From Euglena gracilis (lineage: Eukaryota; Euglenida; Euglenophyceae; Euglenales): 64,000 bases of DNA. A program made the translations under genes and the position numbers. Location: contig CP154956.1 in the NCBI GenBank assembly GCA_039621445.1, positions 53,925,143-53,989,142 on the forward strand, given 5' to 3'. Below the pieces are notes generated by a model. It saw nothing but the letters and a program-made list of their open reading frames with translations. It ran no database searches and was not told where the DNA came from. Below, piece by piece: positions 63,116-64,000 of this stretch (positions within the stretch are counted from its first letter, which is position 1; the number at the start of each line of letters is the position of its first letter).

Positions 63116-64000
63116 GCGATTTTCCGCACAGAGCCCTTTTTTGGCAATTTTTTAAATTTCCGAAACGGGCGTTTTTGGAAGTTTTCTGAGCTCTTTTTGC
63201 AGCCTTGCCGAAATTGGCCCGTCTTGTCCCGGAGGCCAATTAGCCAATTGTGCGGCAAATGGGGGGGGGGTGAGAGTAATGTGTTTTTCGGCTGAGTTGC
63301 CAGAAATGGGCATTTTCAGGCAAGTGAGCACTAAATTTTTTCCACTAGCTAGCCCTGCTAGCGGACTGTGTTTAAATCACAGTCCTCCAGTTTGTCCTTG
63401 GTCAGACGGCGACAACACCCCTCTTGGTCGATGGGTTGCATGTGTTGCATTTAATTAAATAGCAAAGGGAAAAACAATGAGACCCTTTCCCTTGATCGCA
63501 AGGGTAACATCAAAATGGACCAGAATGCTTTAAAATCACATAATGTTTGGTCAAATAAAGCACAAAAATCACCAATTTTGATCACTTTTCATCAGTTTTC
63601 TTGTTGAAACCATCCAAATTTTGCTTTGACATGGTCCATAGATCTGTTGGATTCAGAGAGCTTTTGCAAAAATATTTTGTTGAAAGGTCCCAGGCGTTTT
63701 GGTAAAAGAGCCCAAAATTATGGGAAAAGTGGACAACAATTTTTGCAGGAAGTACCAAAATTGTGAGGGTAAGATGTAAAAGCAACGAAGCAAGCGGGGC
63801 CACAGGCCCAAAACCAATGGTGCAGCCCAAAGCCCCAACACCCAGCAACCCAGCCAAAGACTCAAATCACCCAAAGACCCCAAAACCCCAGAACCGAAGA
63901 AGCAGCCCAAAACCCAATGGCAGCTTGTCCTAAGCCAGTGGAGACTTGGCAGAGGGGGGGGGTCTAAGGGGGGGCACTGTCTTGAGAGGGGTGGGCAGGG
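63116..64000. other. No supported gene
   Basis: Mixed AT-rich sequence. CCCAAA/CCCCAACACC words repeat at about 63805-63920, with a G-rich end. Nothing recognisable. Confidence 0.4.

Overview
This window looks like nuclear DNA from a large, repeat-dominated eukaryotic genome, probably a protist or alga. The grounds are chromodomain-bearing Ty3/gypsy elements, a non-LTR element with a restriction-like endonuclease, GT-AG-like splice signals, interstitial TTAGGG-like arrays, long poly-C tracts and many foldback repeats. Cytosine methyltransferases inside retrotransposons have been reported in dinoflagellates and charophyte algae, which fits one element here, but the species cannot be fixed from the sequence. 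No rRNA, tRNA, CRISPR array or convincing intact host gene was found.

Layout. From 1 to 20 kb there are no clear genes. This part holds poly-C tracts, hairpins, two copies of a small TIR element (307-687, 3148-3633), a CATA microsatellite, a degenerate head-to-head telomere-like array (about 12.9-13.35 kb), a small foldback element (14482-14828), a very large inverted repeat (about 15.54-18.08 kb) and one copy of a 0.9-kb element (18189-19089; second, inverted copy 39896-40819).

From 20.38 to 37.07 kb is a four-level nest. A host site holds a 5'-truncated non-LTR retrotransposon with a 14-bp target-site duplication. That element is split by a 15.8-kb Ty3/gypsy chromovirus (21257-37041) with 314-bp LTRs and a 5-bp duplication. 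The chromovirus is in turn hit by a 642-bp MITE (34441-35082) with perfect 25-bp TIRs and a 3-bp duplication. In the chromovirus, Gag, nucleocapsid and Pol share one reading frame broken only by a UGA and a UAG, and the UAG is followed by a strong stem-loop. Downstream of pol lies a second very long ORF of unknown function, about 1838 codons once the MITE is discounted.

From 40.9 to 56.3 kb, on the minus strand, is a second giant Ty3/gypsy element (41498-55683) with 636-bp LTRs. It encodes a coiled-coil Gag and a Pol that starts with a cytosine-C5 DNA methyltransferase fused to protease, then RT, RNase H, integrase and chromodomain. Several single-base frameshifts break it. Its 3' part carries a 2-kb C-rich satellite. 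It is flanked on both sides by a 583-bp direct repeat exactly where a 5-bp target duplication is expected.

From 56.3 to 64 kb there are more dispersed repeats, one candidate small spliced gene (about 58.57-59.05 kb) and another long-arm foldback element (about 61.86-63.12 kb).
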